The position numbers and the translations under genes were made by a program. From Phosphitispora fastidiosa (lineage in GTDB: Bacteria; Bacillota; Thermincolia; Thermincolales; UBA2595), in NCBI RefSeq assembly GCF_019008365.1, contig NZ_JAHHUL010000017.1, positions 1 to 64,000 of the forward strand: 64,000 nucleotides of DNA, written 5' to 3'. Below, one piece after another: positions 61,182 to 64,000 of this stretch. Below the pieces are notes generated by a model. It was given only the letters and a program-made list of their open reading frames with translations, did no database searches and was not told where the DNA came from. Within the stretch, counting starts at the first letter, position 1. Each line of letters opens with the position of its first letter.

Positions 61182-62246
61182 CTATTTAATTACCGGTCTC
61201 AGCCCTTCTGCCCTGAGGGCCTTATCCAGAAGTGTATACTGTACTGTGCCAACTCCCGGAACGGCAATCGTCTTTCCAGCCAGATCGGCAACAGATTTAA
61301 TCTCATCTTTCACTACCAGACCGGAACCCTCATTATTGGCCCCTGCCACTATTTCAATTTCTATATTGTCATTAATCCTCTTCAAAGTCGCCGGAGCGCC
61401 GCCAAGATACGCAATATCAACATCCTTGGCCTTAAACGCCTCCATTACGGCAACGCCATTGGGGAATACCTTGCTTTCCAGGTTCTCACCGTTCACCAGT
61501 CCTACATGACTGTAGTAACCCTCCTTGTCAGCCACAAACATGGGTAACTGGTGGAGGTCAGCCGCCAGGTATCCCAGGCGAACCTTTGTCTCGGCCGGTA
61601 CATTTGCAGGTTTCCAGCCGGCATCTTTGTCCATTTCACCGGAAACCTTATCGTAAACAGATTCTTTTAAAAATGCATCAAAAAATCCGTCACTGTCAGC
61701 ATATCCGATGGATTCAACAGAGTTCTTTAACAGCTTTCCTTCAACCAGGCTGTTATAATACTCCTCAAACTTATCCTTGGCGGGATATTCAACATAAGTG
61801 ATGTTCTCCAGGGATTTCTTAACCACAGCTTCACCTTTCCCGGTGAACTCAGCGGCATACTGAAGCACTTTCTCCCTGTTCTCAGGATCATTAATAAATC
61901 TAACAGCCTTAACATGGGCCCAGACTAAAGCCTCAGTTGTATTTTCATCAGTAAATTCTTTATTCACGGCAATAACACAACATGGGTGGTCATCCCAAAC
62001 CTCCTGGGAAGTAAACAGGTATTTTCCGAGACCATCATTTACTGCTGTACTGTTAAAGGGCTCCCAGGCAATAAAACCGTCTATTTCCCCGGCCTTCAGT
62101 TGTTCCAGCATGGCGGGTGGAGCTGTCTGGGTCAGGTAAACCAGTTTTTCCTGCTCCTGTCCACCGTTGTTCCCGTTATTAGAACATCCCGAAATGGCAG
62201 CTATTGCCAAAAGCAGTAGTACAGTAATTGTCAGGGCTTTTTTCAT
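61182..62246 (-). CDS. circularly permuted SsuA/NrtA-type substrate-binding lipoprotein (copy B)
   Basis: 354 residues from the ATG at 62246 behind GGAGG; a longer frame from 62324 runs through the leader hairpins and is rejected. Lipobox Cys near residue 21 (AAISGCSNNG). It has the same permuted order as copy A: TAPPAMLEQLKAGEIDGFIA and HPCCVIAVN come first, VRLGYLAADLHQLPMFVADK and LAGKTIAVPGVGTVQYTLLD come last, ending at the same GLRPVIK. Because both copies share the joint and the ending, the permutation predates the duplication and is not a sequencing error. Confidence 0.88.
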   Translation of the reverse strand: MKKALTITVLLLLAIAAISGCSNNGNNGGQEQEKLVYLTQTAPPAMLEQLKAGEIDGFIAWEPFNSTAVNDGLGKYLFTSQEVWDDHPCCVIAVNKEFTDENTTEALVWAHVKAVRFINDPENREKVLQYAAEFTGKGEAVVKKSLENITYVEYPAKDKFEEYYNSLVEGKLLKNSVESIGYADSDGFFDAFLKESVYDKVSGEMDKDAGWKPANVPAETKVRLGYLAADLHQLPMFVADKEGYYSHVGLVNGENLESKVFPNGVAVMEAFKAKDVDIAYLGGAPATLKRINDNIEIEIVAGANNEGSGLVVKDEIKSVADLAGKTIAVPGVGTVQYTLLDKALRAEGLRPVIK

Positions 62247-62283
62247 ATAAGTATTTTCCTCCTGTACAAGCGGATTATGGAAC

Positions 62284-62345
62284 CCCCCGAAAGTGTAAAG
62301 GGTGGATTCGGGGGCCGGTCCCAACCTGCAAAGAAAAGACCGGCC
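62284..62345 (-). other. two overlapping intercistronic stems, copy B
   Basis: CCCCCGAA with TTCGGGGG (62284-62314) and GGCCGGTC with GACCGGCC (62313-62345) share two bases, so they may be alternative folds. They occupy the place of the stem at 48579-48622 in copy A. Both are followed to the right by the shared string TATAAGTTAACGCCAAGC. Confidence 0.6.
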
Positions 62346-62381
62346 TTAAATCCACTATATATAAGTTAACGCCAAGCGAGG

Positions 62382-63431
62382 TTATCTGTTTTTACGAACC
62401 CACTTTGCTGCGCCTTGATTTTTAACTGTGTCTACCATTGCCTTGAGATTCTCAATAGGAGCGGTCGGCCAGATATCACAGCTCGGCCATACTGCATCAC
62501 AGCTTGCTTCAAGAGCGGCCAAAGTAGCTTTTTCAACATCTTCCGGTGAACCGTTAACCAGTACATTGAAGGCATCGATGTTGCCAAAAATCAGCGGCTC
62601 ATAACCAATTACTTCACGACTTGCCGCCAGGTCATTCTTGGTTTCAACGGAAATAGCGTTAAATTTGCACTCATGAAGAATGTCCATAATCTTGTTGGTA
62701 CCACCACAAATGTGGATTGTAAGAGGTACATCCTTAAGAGCTTCCCTTACCTTAATCAGGTGAGGCTGGATTACATTGCGGAACACCTTGGGGCTAAGTA
62801 CGTCAGTGGTAGCGCCCATCTCACGAACATTGATATAATCAGCGCCTGCTGCTACCAGTTCCTTAGCAATTTTTATTGTTACATCTGAAACCCGGTCCAG
62901 CATTTCGTTAACCATCTTAGGCTTTTTAAATGCCAGTTTAAACAGGTCGTTCAGATCCATTAGCTGACCGGCAAGGGTGAATGGACCAAGTACATAGGTA
63001 CCAATAGCTACATCATTACCAATATCTGCCTTCAGCAACTTGATAGCTTCACAAACCATGGGAACCCTGCCCCTTTTCTCAACATCGGCAGGAATTGGGA
63101 AAGTGGTCATTTCCTCTTCTGAGTGGCAAACCTTTTCCTTAATGGTTGGATAAAGAAGCTGATCCACTTCCTCGTAAGGGTTCATTACACAGCCGATAGC
63201 TTCAGCCTCCAGACAAAGGTCATAAGGAACGATAGCACACTCATAGCCAAACAGCTTATAAGATGATGCGGCTGTATCAGCCATCATCTTAGCATCTGTG
63301 TGCACCTTGGAAAACTTATAGCCAAACTGCTCCAGTCCTGCAGTGGTAACGTTACCCATACCGCTGTAGCAGGTAGGTCTTTCAACACTTTTGCCGTTAA
63401 GCTGGTCAAGTACTAATTGTCTTGAATTCAT
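62382..63431 (-). CDS. UroD-family (MtaA/CmuA-like) methyltransferase I (copy B)
   Basis: 349 residues, the counterpart of 48650-49705. Zinc ligands are in LTIHICGGTNKIMD and in VWPSCDIWPTAP; TYVLGPFTLAGQLMDLNDLF is shared. It differs from copy A at many positions around the active-site face (residues ~230-290), which may mean a different methyl donor or acceptor. It begins 54 bases after the MtrH-like gene. Confidence 0.85.
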   Translation of the reverse strand: MNSRQLVLDQLNGKSVERPTCYSGMGNVTTAGLEQFGYKFSKVHTDAKMMADTAASSYKLFGYECAIVPYDLCLEAEAIGCVMNPYEEVDQLLYPTIKEKVCHSEEEMTTFPIPADVEKRGRVPMVCEAIKLLKADIGNDVAIGTYVLGPFTLAGQLMDLNDLFKLAFKKPKMVNEMLDRVSDVTIKIAKELVAAGADYINVREMGATTDVLSPKVFRNVIQPHLIKVREALKDVPLTIHICGGTNKIMDILHECKFNAISVETKNDLAASREVIGYEPLIFGNIDAFNVLVNGSPEDVEKATLAALEASCDAVWPSCDIWPTAPIENLKAMVDTVKNQGAAKWVRKNR

Positions 63432-63484
63432 ATAGTAAATACCTCCAGTTTTAAGTAAATGATTCCTAATCCCGAACAGACTGA

Positions 63485-64000
63485 TTAGTCATGTACAGGC
63501 ATAGACTGTTCCCCACCGGACTTCAGCTTCTCAGCGAAGTCATTAAAGAACTTATAGAACGGATGATTCGGATTGGTCGGGAGCTGACCTGTCTCATGTT
63601 GAGCCATAGCGGCTGCCATAACTGCGCCTGAGACAACGGCCGGGAACATCTTGGGAGCAGCAACAATCGGTCCATAGAAAATAAAGTCGGTCCAGTAGAG
63701 AGTTGAACATCCCTGACCGGCAGCATTCATTGCAGCAAAACCGTCTTTACCGAACAATTCACGGGCTTCCTTCCACATGTAAGTACCATTTGAGCTGGCA
63801 ACACCACAAGGCCATCCGGTTGCTTCCTTAACAATCCTGTTGGCTACACCTGAGAATGCAATTGCAGGCAGGTTCATAACAGAAGTATCAACAAGTATGG
63901 ACTCAAAAGTACCGTCAGGGATTGATTCCATGATCTTGTTAAAGCTTGTCAGCCTGCCCTTGGGGGAAGGATCAGCCACATCGTAAGCCTGAACAATAAC
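63485..64000 (-). CDS. MtrH-family methyltransferase (copy B, 5' end outside the window)
   Basis: The C-terminal 171 residues of an MtrH-like protein; the frame is open to the window edge (VIVQAYDVADPSPKGRLTSF). ESILVDTSVMNLPAIAFSGV, WPCGVASSNGTYMW and CSTLYWTDFIFYGPIVAAPK match copy A (49725-50693) closely. By comparison with copy A about 150 residues lie beyond 64000. There a second UroD gene, an activator and a corrinoid gene would be expected if synteny holds. Confidence 0.85.
   Translation of the reverse strand, partial: VIVQAYDVADPSPKGRLTSFNKIMESIPDGTFESILVDTSVMNLPAIAFSGVANRIVKEATGWPCGVASSNGTYMWKEARELFGKDGFAAMNAAGQGCSTLYWTDFIFYGPIVAAPKMFPAVVSGAVMAAAMAQHETGQLPTNPNHPFYKFFNDFAEKLKSGGEQSMPVHD

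Noticed and set aside
62247-62324. N-terminal extension of the copy B binding protein
   Set aside because: It would remove the lipoprotein signal from the N-terminus and run through intercistronic stems; the ATG at 62246 follows GGAGG.

Overview
The window reads as a chromosomal segment of an anaerobic, Gram-positive, low-to-mid GC Clostridia, most like the Peptococcaceae / Desulfotomaculum-type lineage. This is inferred from content and not proven. The signs are strong Shine-Dalgarno sites with frequent TTG and GTG starts, an acpS-nnr-CBS-alr gene order, ANTAR regulators beside glutamine synthetase, an [FeFe]-hydrogenase-like sensor, and corrinoid methyltransferase genes with DsrMK-like electron-transfer proteins. 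Almost everything lies on the minus strand.

Layout. 1-2 kb: a possible 6S RNA tail and pepF. 2-12.4 kb: a seven-gene minus-strand signalling operon (NarL-type regulator, HD-GYP fused to an RsbW-like ATPase, a second HD-GYP, an RsbU-like PP2C phosphatase, a FapA/DUF342 protein, a STAS protein and a membrane sensor with an RsbW-like ATPase), preceded by a NarX/NarL pair. 12.5-17.2 kb: a CheY-STAS regulator, an 1125-residue hydrogenase-like/CheA/CheX fusion and a decayed cheB. 17.2-24 kb: a tandem P-loop ATPase, a small membrane protein, an ECF sigma / membrane partner / TPR operon and an HD-GYP/ANTAR pair. 24-31.5 kb: nitrogen assimilation (ANTAR, glnA, gdhA with a leader hairpin), then acpS-nnr-CBS-alr. 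31.6-38.3 kb: LytS-LytR-CheW, a Cys-rich mini-protein, a GntR / 55-aa / SPFH operon, cysteine synthase and rhomboid protease. 38.4-40.8 kb: an accessory patch with a toxin-antitoxin pair, a macro-domain protein, structured repeats and an unrecognised coiled-coil protein.

41-64 kb holds the most striking content: two tandem, syntenic copies of a large methyl-transfer cluster, both read leftwards. Copy A (41.0-54.6 kb) is complete: corrinoid protein, RACo-like reductive activator, UroD-family methyltransferase, MtrH-family methyltransferase, a second UroD-family methyltransferase, an SsuA/SsuC/SsuB-type ABC importer, an AhpD-like protein, a short QueG-like Fe-S protein, a DUF6951-like protein, a CobW-like GTPase, a NarI/DsrM-like membrane cytochrome and a DsrK/HdrB-like Fe-S protein. 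Copy B (55.1-64.0 kb, running off the end) repeats the order but lacks the DUF6951-like gene.

Inferred working model: an imported methylated compound is demethylated by a UroD-type enzyme onto the corrinoid protein. MtrH passes the methyl group to tetrahydrofolate. The activator, and perhaps the QueG-like protein, restore Co(I). The DsrMK-like pair links the process to membrane quinones. The substrate cannot be read from the sequence. In both copies the substrate-binding lipoprotein is circularly permuted relative to the ordinary SsuA/NrtA fold. That is the most unusual single observation here.
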